From Ensifer sp. LC163 (GTDB taxonomy: Bacteria > Pseudomonadota > Alphaproteobacteria > Rhizobiales > Rhizobiaceae), in the NCBI RefSeq assembly GCF_001695855.1, contig NZ_MBSS01000001.1:248001-312000 (forward strand): a stretch of 64,000 nt of DNA, written 5' to 3'. Each line of letters starts with the position of its first letter. The first letter of the stretch is position 1. Made by a program: the position numbers and the translations under genes. Below the pieces are notes generated by a model. That model was not told the origin of the DNA. It searched no databases and worked only from the letters and a program-made list of their open reading frames with translations. Positions 54,351 through 63,582 of this stretch are shown here, piece after piece.

Positions 54351-54479
54351 CGGTCGTCTCCTTTTTGGGTTTGCGGGGCTTGGGTTTGTCGGGCTTGGGT
54401 TCAGCGGGCCGGGCTCGGCCGGCTGAGTTTCGATTGGACGTGAGCCGGTCTGTCCGCGGCCGATCGGGCCATGGCTTTC

Positions 54480-54599
54480 AGCGGATGGATGCACATGCTG
54501 GCGCAACACCCTTTCGAGACGGTCGAGACGGCTGGTCCAGAAGCGTTCGTGGGCATTCGGCAGGTGATCGGGGTGAAAGACGAACATCATCTCAGGCAC
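54480..54599 (-). pseudogene. Possible remnant of an SRPBCC-type gene
   Basis: In frame with, and upstream of, the SRPBCC gene is a segment HERFWTSRLDRLERVLRQ resembling the C-terminal helix of AHSA1-type proteins (AHExxWTxxLDRL). It begins at a GTG a few bases from the operator box and is followed by a Pro-rich, non-domain linker. A deletion that removed a regulator and most of a first SRPBCC gene would explain it. By-eye match only. Confidence 0.35.
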
Positions 54600-54605
54600 C
54601 TATAA

Positions 54606-54662
54606 TTCAACCAGTTGGTTGAATGTACGCTCGCGCAACCAGATAGTCAACCGTTTGGTTGA
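54606..54662. promoter_or_regulatory. Two operator boxes TTCAACC-N4-GGTTGAA type
   Basis: TTCAACCAGTTGGTTGAA (54606-54623) and TCAACCGTTTGGTTGA (54647-54662), centres 40 bases apart (about four helical turns). Symmetric sites of this form usually bind ArsR-type dimers controlling SRPBCC genes. The cognate repressor gene is not in the window. Confidence 0.65.
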
Positions 54663-54743
54663 ATGATTGATCGTCCCCCTCTCCACCGGCGCGCAAATGC
54701 ACGAAACCACTTGTTAAATCCCCGGCGCTAACATGGAGAACCG

Positions 54744-56810
54744 TTGTGCCGGGGTTTTGCGTTGCTGAACAATGATCTTCATTCCTCGATCCGTGCCGGA
54801 GAGCAGGATCGCCGTGACGGCTTGAAGCGAGGCAACCGCTTTCTCGGGCGCGTCGTCGCCTGCAGCGGCTCGCGCGCAACCATCGCCGCCGTCGCCGAAA
54901 ACGGCGAGACCTCGCTGACGGAACTCTGGTCGGTCGGCCGGCTGATCTCGATCACGGTTGGAAAGAACCGCGTCGTCGCGCTGGTCTATTCCATGCAGAC
55001 GGCCAGCAGCGAATGGGGCGAAGAGACCAACAACACCTTCCGCATCGAGGTCGAGCTGATGGGCGAAGTCCATGTCGGCCCCGGCGGCCGCGAGGAGTTT
55101 TCCGCCGGCATCAGCCAATACCCCTATCTCGGCGCCGTCGCCCACCGCATTCGTGCCGCCGATCTCGCCCGCATCTACGATTCCGGCCAGGATGATTGCT
55201 GCATCATCGGCAAGCTGACCCAGGACGAGAGCCTCGATGCGACGATCCACGTGCCGTCGATGCTGGCCAAGCATTTTGCCATCGTCGGCACAACAGGCGT
55301 CGGCAAATCGACCGCCGTGACGCTGCTGCTGAACAAGGCGATTGCCGCCGATCCGAAACTGCGCGTGCTGATCCTCGATCCGCACAACGAATTCGCCGCC
55401 GCCTTCCCGGAACTCTCAGTCGTCATCGACCCCGATACGCTCGACCTGCCCTTCTGGTTCTTCCGCCTGGAAGAGTTCGCCGAGGTGATCTTCCGCGGCC
55501 GGCCCGCGATCCCCGAAGAGCTCGATATCCTGCGCGACGTCATTCCCGACGCAAAGAAAGCGTTCAAGGGCAGCGCCGAATCCGGCCTCGTGCGCCGCCA
55601 GACGGAAAAAAGCTCGATTACCGCCGATACGCCGGTGCCCTATCGCATCGCCGACCTTTTGGCGCTGATCGACGAGCGCATCGGCCGGCTCGAAGGGCGA
55701 AACGACAAGCCGCACCTGCGCTCGCTCAAGGTCAGGATCGTCTCGGCGATCAACGATCCGCGTTACCATTTCATGTTCTCGTCGAACACGATCTCCGACA
55801 CGATCCAGGACACGATCGCCAAGGTCTTCCGCATCCCCGGCGAAGGCCGGCCGATCGCCACGTTCCAGCTTGCCGGCATCCCTTCGGAAGTCGTCAACTC
55901 CGTCGCCTCGGTTCTCTGCCGCATGGCATTCGAAATCGGCCTTTGGAGCAATGGCGGCATCCATATGCTGGTCGTCTGCGAAGAGGCCCACCGCTATGTG
56001 CCCGCCGATCCCTCGCTCGGCTTCCTGCCGACGCGCCAGGCGATTGCCCGCATTGCCAAGGAAGGCCGCAAATACGGGGTCTCGCTCGGCATCATCACCC
56101 AGCGTCCGGGCGAACTCGATCCGACGATCCTGTCGCAGTGCTCGACGGTCTTTGCCATGCGGCTGGCCAATGACCGCGACCAGGACATCATCCGCTCGGC
56201 GATCCCCAATTCGTCGACCTCGACCACCAGCTTCATCTCGTCGATCGGCAACGGCGAAGCCATTGCCTTCGGCGAGGCAGTCGCCGTGCCGATGCGCATG
56301 CGCTTTGCCCGCGTCAACGAGGAGCGGCTGCCCCGCGCCCACGGCATCACCGACCGGATCGACGAGGACGCGCCGCCGACCGTCGACATCCGCTCGATCG
56401 TCAACCGCATGCGGGCAATCGCCGGCCCGAACATCTCGAATTTTCAACAGAGCTATCTGGCGGCAACCAGCGCCGGCGAACAGGAAGAGCGGCTCTGGGC
56501 CACCGAACTCGGCCCCGAGGCGCGCGACGAGCCCGAGGATGCCAGGTTCGACGAAGCCACAGCCGAGATCGAGCCCTACCGCCTCGATATGCTGCCGCGC
56601 GCACCCGAGCCCAGCAATCCGCAGCTCGAGCGCTTCAACCAGATCCGCCAGCAGCTTCTGACCGAAACACCGGAGCCGACGGCCGGTCATCGCCCACAGC
56701 CACCGGCCGATCCCTATCCTGCCCGCCCCGCTGCCGAACCGCGACGCGAGGGTTCCCTGCGTGACAGCCTGTTCAAGCGGCCGCTCGGCAGCATCATTCG
56801 CAAGCCCTGA
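54744..56810 (+). CDS. HerA-like/DUF87 FtsK-HerA superfamily ATPase
   Basis: Up to 688 residues. N-terminal HAS-barrel-like region (RFLGRVVACSGSRATIAAV), Walker A HFAIVGTTGVGKSTAVTLLL near 180, Walker B IHMLVVCEEAHRYV, sensor-like LGIITQRPGELDPTIL and arginine-rich RLANDRDQ. A long acidic/proline-rich tail (about 600-680) is probably disordered. HerA proteins pump or resect DNA as hexamers, usually with NurA, which is absent here. The frame opens with TTG 54744; true start may be a few codons later (up to TTG 54822), as homologues begin near the RFLGRVVA segment. Confidence 0.85.
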   Translation: MCRGFALLNNDLHSSIRAGEQDRRDGLKRGNRFLGRVVACSGSRATIAAVAENGETSLTELWSVGRLISITVGKNRVVALVYSMQTASSEWGEETNNTFRIEVELMGEVHVGPGGREEFSAGISQYPYLGAVAHRIRAADLARIYDSGQDDCCIIGKLTQDESLDATIHVPSMLAKHFAIVGTTGVGKSTAVTLLLNKAIAADPKLRVLILDPHNEFAAAFPELSVVIDPDTLDLPFWFFRLEEFAEVIFRGRPAIPEELDILRDVIPDAKKAFKGSAESGLVRRQTEKSSITADTPVPYRIADLLALIDERIGRLEGRNDKPHLRSLKVRIVSAINDPRYHFMFSSNTISDTIQDTIAKVFRIPGEGRPIATFQLAGIPSEVVNSVASVLCRMAFEIGLWSNGGIHMLVVCEEAHRYVPADPSLGFLPTRQAIARIAKEGRKYGVSLGIITQRPGELDPTILSQCSTVFAMRLANDRDQDIIRSAIPNSSTSTTSFISSIGNGEAIAFGEAVAVPMRMRFARVNEERLPRAHGITDRIDEDAPPTVDIRSIVNRMRAIAGPNISNFQQSYLAATSAGEQEERLWATELGPEARDEPEDARFDEATAEIEPYRLDMLPRAPEPSNPQLERFNQIRQQLLTETPEPTAGHRPQPPADPYPARPAAEPRREGSLRDSLFKRPLGSIIRKP

Positions 56811-57102
56811 GGCGCGCCTGCGCCTTGGGCGCCGGCTCGGCAGCATCTTGAAGGCGGCTCCGAACTTTGCCGGTCGGATAACCGGCGATAGGGACGCTTC
56901 ACCCGGGTCAAGTATCGCTTTGGCATCTCTTGCAAATCAATCCGCCTGAGCAGACAGGCGGACCGCGCCATCCTTCTACCTCCGGTTTAACCCCCGGTTT
57001 CTTGGCGTTGCTAAATTGCCGCTACGCGCCCAAACTGATGGCATAGAATCACGGCCGGGGTGCACGGAGTCGGTGCATGAAAGCCGACTGAGGGGATCAA
57101 AC

Positions 57103-57903
57103 ATGCGACACGCCGGGTTGAAATGCGCTGTAGCCTTGTCCGCCATCTTCGCCACGACGGCGCAGGCGCAGGATTCGAACCAGGAACTGGCCAAAAAGCT
57201 ATCGAATCCCGTCGCCGCGATGATCAGCGTTCCCTTCCAGTTCAATTATGACCGCGGCTATGGACCGAACGACGGCAGCAAATCGACGCTCAATATCCAG
57301 CCGGTCATTCCCTTGTCGGTGAACGCCGACTGGACCGTGATTTCGCGAACCATTCTGCCGGTGACCTCGCAGAACGACATCGAGGGAGCGAGCGGCTCGC
57401 AGTTCGGCCTCGGCGACACGACGCAGAGCTTCTTCGTCTCGCCGGCCAAGCCGACGGAAAGCGGTATCATCTGGGGTGTCGGCCCGGCCTTCCTGATCCC
57501 GACGGCGACCGACGATCTGCTCGGCAGCGAAAAATGGGGCATCGGCCCGACCGTCGTCGTGCTCAAACAGGAGGGCGAATGGACCTACGGCGCGCTCGCC
57601 AATCACATCTGGTCGTTTGCCGGCAGCGACGAGCGCAACGACATCAGCTCCACCTTCCTGCAGCCGTTCCTGTCCTACACCACGAAGGATGCCTGGACTT
57701 TCTCGCTCAACACCGAATCCACCTATGACTGGAAGGCGGACGAGTGGACCGTCCCGATCAACGTCAACGTCTCCAAGCTGTTCACCATCGACAAACAGCC
57801 GATCAGCCTTGGTGCCGGCGTGCGCTATTGGGCAGCAGCGCCCGACAACGGCCCCGAAGGCCTGGGCGTCCGGTTGACGCTGACCTTCCTGTTTCCGAAA
57901 TGA
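57103..57903 (+). CDS. Outer-membrane beta-barrel-like exported protein
   Basis: 266 residues. Signal peptide 1-22 (LKCAVALSAIFATTAQA before QD). The mature chain is rich in alternating aromatic/hydrophobic strands (FQFNYDRGYG, TLNIQPVIPLSV, TYGALANHIWSFAG, PFLSYTTKDAWTFSLNTESTYDW) and ends VRLTLTFLFPK with terminal hydrophobic strand, typical of barrels. Role unknown. ATG 57103 follows AGGGGATCAAAC; a longer frame is rejected. Confidence 0.8.
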   Translation: MRHAGLKCAVALSAIFATTAQAQDSNQELAKKLSNPVAAMISVPFQFNYDRGYGPNDGSKSTLNIQPVIPLSVNADWTVISRTILPVTSQNDIEGASGSQFGLGDTTQSFFVSPAKPTESGIIWGVGPAFLIPTATDDLLGSEKWGIGPTVVVLKQEGEWTYGALANHIWSFAGSDERNDISSTFLQPFLSYTTKDAWTFSLNTESTYDWKADEWTVPINVNVSKLFTIDKQPISLGAGVRYWAAAPDNGPEGLGVRLTLTFLFPK

Positions 57904-57966
57904 CGCCAGAGAACGGGCGCGCTGCAACGCCGCGTCTGTCGCGGGCATGCGTGCCTATGCGCGAGC

Positions 57967-59067
57967 TCACAAAAGCTTGGGCGGCAGCAGGTAGAGCGTC
58001 ATGGCGAAGATGAGATAGACCATCAGCATCAGCACGCCCACAAACCAGGCGGCACGGCCGCTGATCGTGACGATGATGGCCGTCATCGTGGCGATGAGCA
58101 CCATGATCACCGCGCCCGGCCAAAACTGCAGGTCCATCGGCGTTGGGCCGATTACGTAACTCAACAGCACGAGAACGGGAGCAACGAAAAGGGCGATCTG
58201 GGCCGCGCTGCCGAGCGCAATACCCACGCTCAAGTCCAGCCGGTTTTTGCGAGCACCTGAAAATGCCGAAGCCATTTCCGCGGCCGCTCCCACCAGTGCC
58301 ACGACGATAAAACCCACGAATGCGGGCGTCATTCCGAACGTCTCTGCCGCCTGCTGCACCGATTCCACGAACACTTCGCTGACCAGAGCGACCATGACCG
58401 TCACGGCGGCCAGCGTTGCAAGGGCCACACTCAACGGCCATGGAGCCTCATCCGAGGCAGCGGCGTGGTCTACACTACCGAAGAATTCGCGATGGCTCTT
58501 CAGGGAGAAGAGCAGACCCAGCCCATAGGCGATGATCAGAAGGATCGCCAGACCGAAGCTAAGTTCTTGCATGAAGTCGGGTGCTGCCGCGACACTGTCG
58601 GCCCCCGCCAATGCCGACGGTACGATCAGTGCGATCGTCGCCAGGAAGAGCAGGTTCGTTTGCAGCCGAGCGCTGACGTGATTGTAGTCCTGAACGTGAT
58701 ATTTCAGCCCGCCGAGCAGGAATGAAGCACCGAGCATGAAAAGCGTGTTGCAAACGATAGCGCCGGCCAATGAGGCCTTCACCAGCGTGTATTGACCAAG
58801 CCGCAAGGCGGCCAGCGCAATGATAAGCTCGGTCAGATTGCCGAGCGTCGCGTTGAGAAGGCTGCCAACCGTGTCGCCGGTCCTGGCGGCGACGGCTTCG
58901 GTGGCATGGCTCAACAAGGTTGCCAATGGAACGATCGCCAAGACCGAAAGCAAAAAAAGCAGCGTGTGCGCATCGGGTGCAGCGCTGTGCGCCACAAGCA
59001 CCAGCGGCGCCAGGACCAGGAGCCAGAGAACCGGAGTGTGCCGAATTTCTTTCCAAAGCTGACTCAT
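57967..59067 (-). CDS. cax: Calcium/proton exchanger (CaCA/CAX family)
   Basis: 366 residues, about eleven membrane helices in two homologous halves. The alpha repeats GNLTELIIALAAL (first) and GAAAEMASAFSGARKNRLDLSVGIALGSAAQ (second) carry the ion-binding acidic residues. It exports Ca2+ in exchange for H+. The K+-channel gene ends 60 bases before its coding end in the same strand order and may be linked. Confidence 0.93.
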   Translation of the reverse strand: MSQLWKEIRHTPVLWLLVLAPLVLVAHSAAPDAHTLLFLLSVLAIVPLATLLSHATEAVAARTGDTVGSLLNATLGNLTELIIALAALRLGQYTLVKASLAGAIVCNTLFMLGASFLLGGLKYHVQDYNHVSARLQTNLLFLATIALIVPSALAGADSVAAAPDFMQELSFGLAILLIIAYGLGLLFSLKSHREFFGSVDHAAASDEAPWPLSVALATLAAVTVMVALVSEVFVESVQQAAETFGMTPAFVGFIVVALVGAAAEMASAFSGARKNRLDLSVGIALGSAAQIALFVAPVLVLLSYVIGPTPMDLQFWPGAVIMVLIATMTAIIVTISGRAAWFVGVLMLMVYLIFAMTLYLLPPKLL

Positions 59068-59127
59068 GACACCCCCAACTCATCGAGGCTTCTCGACCGG
59101 ACGGCGGACGGCGACAGTGAACAAGGC

Positions 59128-59469
59128 TCAGTCTAGCGGCTCTCGCTCGGTGCGACCATTCGCCGTGGCCCTCAGCGCCTGGACACTGACGGCTGCAACA
59201 AGGCCAGTGAGCACAATCCCCGTAAGACCGATCATGACGGCCAGCACGCGCGAAGAAGCATGGCTCGGCACCAGATCGCCGTAACCGATGGTCAGACCAG
59301 TGACGAAGGTGAAATACAGGGTGTCGGTCATCCGCCATCCCTCTATCCGCCCAATCAAGAGGCCGCACCCAACCATGATGCAAAGAACGCCGGACAGGAT
59401 TGGCCAGACAACGCCAAGCTGTCGATAGAGCTCGATAAAGAAGATCCGTCTTATGTGCTTAGACCCCAT
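59128..59469 (-). CDS. Small two-helix potassium channel
   Basis: 113 residues. Two membrane segments (about 18-40 and 74-98) flank a pore loop with the selectivity filter TIGYGD at 60-65. No RCK/TrkA-N regulatory domain. It probably forms a tetramer. ATG 59469 (MGSKHIRRIFF) is chosen; the longer frame to 59562 begins inside repeat copy N. Adjacent to the Ca2+/H+ exchanger, same strand. Confidence 0.9.
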   Translation of the reverse strand: MGSKHIRRIFFIELYRQLGVVWPILSGVLCIMVGCGLLIGRIEGWRMTDTLYFTFVTGLTIGYGDLVPSHASSRVLAVMIGLTGIVLTGLVAAVSVQALRATANGRTEREPLD

Positions 59470-59505
59470 CGGACCCTGCCCGAGAAACGAAAGCCGGCTA
59501 TCCCT

Positions 59506-59610
59506 ACTGCATGTCTCCTTAAATCGTATCCGCTTTAAGGACAAAAACATGCAGCAATTCAAAGTGCTACAGCGACCTTTGCGCGTCCGATAAGACGCGC
59601 GGCGCTGTAG
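59506..59610 (-). repeat. RIME-like repeat copy N (full)
   Basis: P2 arms GCATGTCT/AAACATGC, core AAATCGTATCCGCTTT, then complete P1 to 59610. It lies 36 bases upstream of the K+-channel start, so the channel promoter is in or beyond it. Confidence 0.9.
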
Positions 59611-59768
59611 GATGACCGTCTGAAAGACATTTCCAACTTATGCCGACGACCAGATTACCGCTGCAGTCCATATACAATTTAGGGTGATCTAATGTGGATA
59701 AATGTCAACTCGGTAACGGTAACGACCTATGGATTCTGTCATCGTGAGACGATCACATCTGGCAGAGC

Positions 59769-60680
59769 TCACATTGCCTCGGCAGCACTCTCGATGCGCT
59801 GCCAGCTATCGTCGAGCTGGTTGCGGAACCAGGTCATCTGCCGCTTGGCATATTGCCGGGTTGCCGCAGAGCCGGTCTCGACCACCTCGGCCTCATCAAT
59901 CTCGCCGCGCAGGAGTGCTGCAATTTGGGCAACGCCGATCGCCTTCATCACCGGCATGTCCTGATTGAGGTTCAGCGCCAAGAGCGCTCGCACCTCGCCG
60001 ATCGCCCCGCCTGACAGCATCAAGCCGAAGCGGCGGTTGATGCGGTCGTGCAGCACCTTGCGATCCGGTAGCACGACCAGCTTTCGCGCCCGCTGCGGAT
60101 CGATGATCTGAGGGCCGCTTTTCTGCTGGTAGACGCGGATCGACTGGCCGGTCGCCTCCACCACTTCGAGCGCACGCACGATACGCTGGCCGTCGCCGAC
60201 CTTCAGCGTGCCTGCCGTCTGCGGATCGCGCACGGCAAGCTCGGCATGGAGCCCTTCCGGCCCCTCTTGCCTCAGCCGCTCGCGCAGCCCGTCGCGAATG
60301 GCGGCTGGAATTTCGGGCATGTCGGCAAGCCCACCGGTCAGCGCCTTGAAATAGAGCCCAGTGCCGCCGACGAAGACCGGCAGGCGACCGTCCTTGCGCA
60401 GCGCGCCGACCAGCGCCTCGGCCTCGCGCAGCCATCCCCCGGTCGAATAGGCCTCGCCGGCCGGCACATGGCCGTAAAGACAGTGCTCGACACCGCCCAT
60501 GTCGGCCTCGTCGGGGCGCGCCGTCAGCACCCGCAACGTGTCGTAGACCTGCATGCTGTCGGCGTTGATGACGACGCCGCCATGCCGGCGCGCCAATTCG
60601 ACCGCAAGCGCGGACTTGCCGCTGGCGGTCGGCCCGGTTATCAGGATCGCGTCCGTATCGGTTTCAAGGTTGTTGTCCAT
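59769..60680 (-). CDS. miaA: tRNA dimethylallyltransferase
   Basis: 303 residues. Modifies A37 of tRNAs reading UNN codons using dimethylallyl-PP. P-loop GPTASGKSALAVELA at 16-30; INADSMQVYDTLRVLTARP and GGTGLYFKALTGGLA are MiaA landmarks; C-terminal ATRQYAKRQMTWFRNQ. ATG 60680 gives normal length; its start codon overlaps that of serB on the other strand (CATG). Confidence 0.97.
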   Translation of the reverse strand: MDNNLETDTDAILITGPTASGKSALAVELARRHGGVVINADSMQVYDTLRVLTARPDEADMGGVEHCLYGHVPAGEAYSTGGWLREAEALVGALRKDGRLPVFVGGTGLYFKALTGGLADMPEIPAAIRDGLRERLRQEGPEGLHAELAVRDPQTAGTLKVGDGQRIVRALEVVEATGQSIRVYQQKSGPQIIDPQRARKLVVLPDRKVLHDRINRRFGLMLSGGAIGEVRALLALNLNQDMPVMKAIGVAQIAALLRGEIDEAEVVETGSAATRQYAKRQMTWFRNQLDDSWQRIESAAEAM

Positions 60681-61566
60681 GGCTCTCGTTGCCACGCTTA
60701 TCGCCAATCCGTCAAATCCTGTTCTGACGCCAGCGCTCGCGGAAGCCGCCGCTGACGCCGTCAAGGCATCCGGTCTCTATTGGCTTGCCGATGGCATCGC
60801 CTGCGACCTCGCGCTCACCGACGGCACAGATCCCTTTGCCGCCGAGGCGGCGCTGCGCGGCGCCCTCAGCGGCTTGGCCGTCGATGTCGCCGTCCAGGAC
60901 ACCGACACCAGGCGCAAGAAGCTTCTGATCGCCGACATGGATTCCACCATGATCGGCCAGGAATGCATCGACGAACTTGCCGCCGAAGTCGGGCTCAAGG
61001 ACAAGGTCGCCGCCATTACCGCGCGCGCCATGAACGGCGAGATCGCCTTCGAGCCGGCGCTGATCGAGCGCGTCGCGCTGCTGAAAGGCCTGCCCTCGAG
61101 CGTCGTCGGCGATGTCATCGCCAGGCGCATCACGCTGACGCCGGGCGGCCCTGAGCTGATCGCCACCATGAAGGCCAAGGGCTACTACACCGCGCTCGTA
61201 TCCGGCGGCTTTACCGTGTTTACCGGCCCGGTCGCAGACATGCTCGGTTTCCAGGAGAACCGCGCCAATACGCTGATCGAGAAGGACGGCACGCTGACCG
61301 GCGAGGTCGCCGAACCGATCCTCGGCAAGCAGGCCAAGGTCGACGCCCTCCTCGACATTGCCGGCCGGCTTGGTATCTCGACCGACGAAGCGCTTGCCGT
61401 CGGCGACGGCGCCAACGACCTTGGCATGCTGCAGCTGGCCGGCACCGGCGTCGCGCTGCACGCCAAGCCCGTGGTCGCCGAGCAGGCGAAGGTCCGCATC
61501 GACCATGGCGACCTCACGGCCCTTCTCTATCTGCAGGGCTATCGAAAGACCGATTTCATCAGATGA
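60679..61566 (+). CDS. serB: Phosphoserine phosphatase
   Basis: 295 residues, HAD superfamily; last step of serine synthesis. Nucleophile motif ADMDSTMIGQECIDEL (Asp86, Asp88), motif II VSGGFT, motif III GDGANDLGMLQLAG. N-terminal ~75 residues are an ACT-like domain. Start ATG 60679 overlaps the miaA start. Its stop overlaps the following GNAT gene (ATGA). Confidence 0.97.
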   Translation: MALVATLIANPSNPVLTPALAEAAADAVKASGLYWLADGIACDLALTDGTDPFAAEAALRGALSGLAVDVAVQDTDTRRKKLLIADMDSTMIGQECIDELAAEVGLKDKVAAITARAMNGEIAFEPALIERVALLKGLPSSVVGDVIARRITLTPGGPELIATMKAKGYYTALVSGGFTVFTGPVADMLGFQENRANTLIEKDGTLTGEVAEPILGKQAKVDALLDIAGRLGISTDEALAVGDGANDLGMLQLAGTGVALHAKPVVAEQAKVRIDHGDLTALLYLQGYRKTDFIR

Positions 61567-62138
61567 TCGTTTCCGAGACCGAACGGCTGCGCATCCGCGC
61601 CTGGAAGGAAAGCGACCGTGATCTCTTCTTCGAGATCAACAGCGATCCCAAGGTGATGGAATTCTTCCCCCATCGCCGCAGCAGGGAGGAATCCGACGCG
61701 CTGTTCGACCGCGTCGGCCGCGGCATTGCCGAAACCGGGCTCGGCTTCTTTGCGGTGGCGCTCAAGGCCGACGACCGCCCCATCGGCTTCTGCGGCCTCG
61801 CTTATACCGACCTTGAACCCTGTCTGCCGCAAGGCACCGTCGAGATCGGCTGGCGGCTCGCGCTACCCTTCTGGGGCAAGGGCTATATCAGCGAGGCCGC
61901 GCGCGATCTCCTGCGCTACGGCTTCGAGGAGCAGGGTCTTCGCGAAATCGTCTCCTTCGCCATCCCCGAAAACACCCGCTCGACCGCCGTCATGGCCCGC
62001 CTCGGAATGCACCGGGACCCGGCACGCGACTTCAACCACCCGCGCATTCCCGCCGACAAGCCACAGCTCGTTCGCCATGTGCTCTACGCGACGACCAGGG
62101 CGGACTGGCAGGCGCAGCGGGCAAAGCGCGGAGCGTGA
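61563..62138 (+). CDS. GNAT family N-acetyltransferase (RimJ/RimL-like)
   Basis: 191 residues. TERLRIRAWKESDRDLFFEINSDPKVMEFF at the N-terminus and EIGWRLALPFWGKGYISEAARDLLRYGFEEQGLREI (motif A with WGKGY) identify the RimJ/RimL-type GNAT group acetylating amino groups of proteins or small molecules. Coupled to serB by a 4-base ATGA overlap. Confidence 0.92.
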   Translation: MIVSETERLRIRAWKESDRDLFFEINSDPKVMEFFPHRRSREESDALFDRVGRGIAETGLGFFAVALKADDRPIGFCGLAYTDLEPCLPQGTVEIGWRLALPFWGKGYISEAARDLLRYGFEEQGLREIVSFAIPENTRSTAVMARLGMHRDPARDFNHPRIPADKPQLVRHVLYATTRADWQAQRAKRGA

Positions 62139-62172
62139 TCGCGCCATAAGCTGCGGCTTGCGGAGTTCGCTG

Positions 62173-62276
62173 CTGCATGTTTCCTTGAATCGTAGCCGTT
62201 TCAAGGACAAAAACATGCAGCAATTCAAAGTGCTACAGCGACCTTTGCGCGTCTGATAAGACGCGCGGCGCTGTAG
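62173..62276 (-). repeat. RIME-like repeat copy O (full)
   Basis: P2 arms GCATGTTT/AAACATGC with paired changes CTTGAAT/TTTCAAG (from CTTAAAT/TTTAAG), core TCGTAGCCG, then complete P1. It lies 34 bases after the GNAT stop. Confidence 0.9.
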
Positions 62277-62321
62277 TTGCTCGCCGCTTGTCGCCTGGCG
62301 CTTGCCCCTCACTGTCCTGCC

Positions 62322-62552
62322 GGACATCTCTCCCCGCCAGCGGGGAGAGAGACGCAAGCCGCACTCATCTCGCCAACCCGCAACGTTTGAGCGGCGCCAA
62401 CCGGTTGCATCCGGGCCTTCTCCCGCCTGCGGGGAGAGATGTCCGGCAGGACAGTGAGGGCCCAATCCATTGTTTCCGTTGAAACGGTCAAGACCATCGG
62501 CCTTCTCCCCGTGCGCGGGGAGAAGGTGCCGGCAGGCGGATGAGGGGCAGCC
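62322..62552. repeat. GC-rich CTCCCC/GGGGAG hairpin repeats, three hairpins
   Basis: Hairpins CTCTCCCCGC.../GCGGGGAGAG near 62329-62350, CTTCTCCCGC/GCGGGGAGAG near 62418-62440, and CTTCTCCCC/GGGGAGAAG near 62501-62525, interspersed with CCGGCAGGACAGTGAGGG-like modules. Same family as 49152-49270. Together with copy O they fill the 447-base gap between the GNAT and LysR genes; no gene is present. Confidence 0.75.
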
Positions 62553-62585
62553 CCACCCAGCGCACTTCACAGAACCACTCGAAGC

Positions 62586-63488
62586 TCAATTCCCGCGCCC
62601 TGCCCCCGGATATGTCCGCTCGACCCACGCCACAAACGCCTGTGCCGCCTCCGACAATGCGTCGAAACGCCGGACCACCAGCCACAAGGCGCCATAGGGT
62701 ACGGAGATATCGAACGGCTGCAGCAAACGCCCCGCCTCAACGTCGTCGCACACATGATCGCGGTCGATCAGTCCGACACCGTTGCCGCGCAGCGTCGCCT
62801 GCAGCACCATGGCGCCATCGTTAAAGATCGCGCCGCGTTCGATGCGCACCGGCCCCGCCCCGGCGGCGGCAAACCATTGCTCCCAAAGCTCGCGATTGTC
62901 CTCGGACAGGAGCGCATGCTGCATGAGATCAACCGGCGTCAAAAGCGGCCTGCCGGACCGGGTGAGCTCCGGCGCAATCACGGGGATCATCTCGACCTCA
63001 GCAAGTCGTCGCGCTTCGACGCGCGGCCAGGACGAGAACTTGACGCTGTGGCGAATGGCGATATCGGCGTCGCCGCTGCGAAACTCCACCAGCCGTGGGT
63101 CGGCGTCGATCAGCAGGTCGATCTCCGGATGCTCGCCCTGGAACTCAGCCAGATGCGGCACCAGCCAGCAACCGGCAAAGGAAGGCTCGGCGCTCACCCT
63201 CAGCACCTGGTTCGCCTTGCGCCCGGAGAGCGCCTCCAGGCTGTCGCCGACCATGTCGAAGGCAGAGGTCAGCACCGAAAGCAGCGACCGCCCCTCCGCC
63301 GTCAGGCTGACGCTGCGGTGGCGCCGTTCGAACAGCGGCCGGCCGACAAGGTCTTCCAGCTCGCGGATCTGCCGGCTGATTGCGGCCTGCGAGACGAAGA
63401 GTTCGCCCGCAGCCAGCGTGAAGCTTTCGAGCCGGCCCGCCGCCTCGAAACTCCGCAATGCTGTCAGGGGCAGACGGCCGCGCTTCAT
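62586..63488 (-). CDS. LysR-family transcriptional regulator (GcvA-like)
   Basis: 300 residues. N-terminal helix-turn-helix PLTALRSFEAAGRLESFTLAAGELFVSQAAISRQIRELEDLVGRPLFERRHRSVSLT (in shortened form PLTALRSFEAAG... SQAAISRQI), the GcvA-type opening; C-terminal periplasmic-binding-like effector domain. ATG 63488 gives family length. It is divergent from a small ORF at 63583, the usual position for a LysR target. Effector unknown. Confidence 0.93.
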   Translation of the reverse strand: MKRGRLPLTALRSFEAAGRLESFTLAAGELFVSQAAISRQIRELEDLVGRPLFERRHRSVSLTAEGRSLLSVLTSAFDMVGDSLEALSGRKANQVLRVSAEPSFAGCWLVPHLAEFQGEHPEIDLLIDADPRLVEFRSGDADIAIRHSVKFSSWPRVEARRLAEVEMIPVIAPELTRSGRPLLTPVDLMQHALLSEDNRELWEQWFAAAGAGPVRIERGAIFNDGAMVLQATLRGNGVGLIDRDHVCDDVEAGRLLQPFDISVPYGALWLVVRRFDALSEAAQAFVAWVERTYPGAGRGN

Positions 63489-63582
63489 GCATAACCTCAA
63501 GTCATCCGAAGCCGACTGTAAACTCGTTTGAGACCTGGCGGCAAGTGCGTTGAAATGAGGGGACAGAAAGGAGGATCCTGCC

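Noticed and set aside
59470-59562. N-terminal extension of the K+-channel gene
   Set aside because: It is encoded by repeat copy N; the ATG at 59469 gives a natural channel N-terminus.
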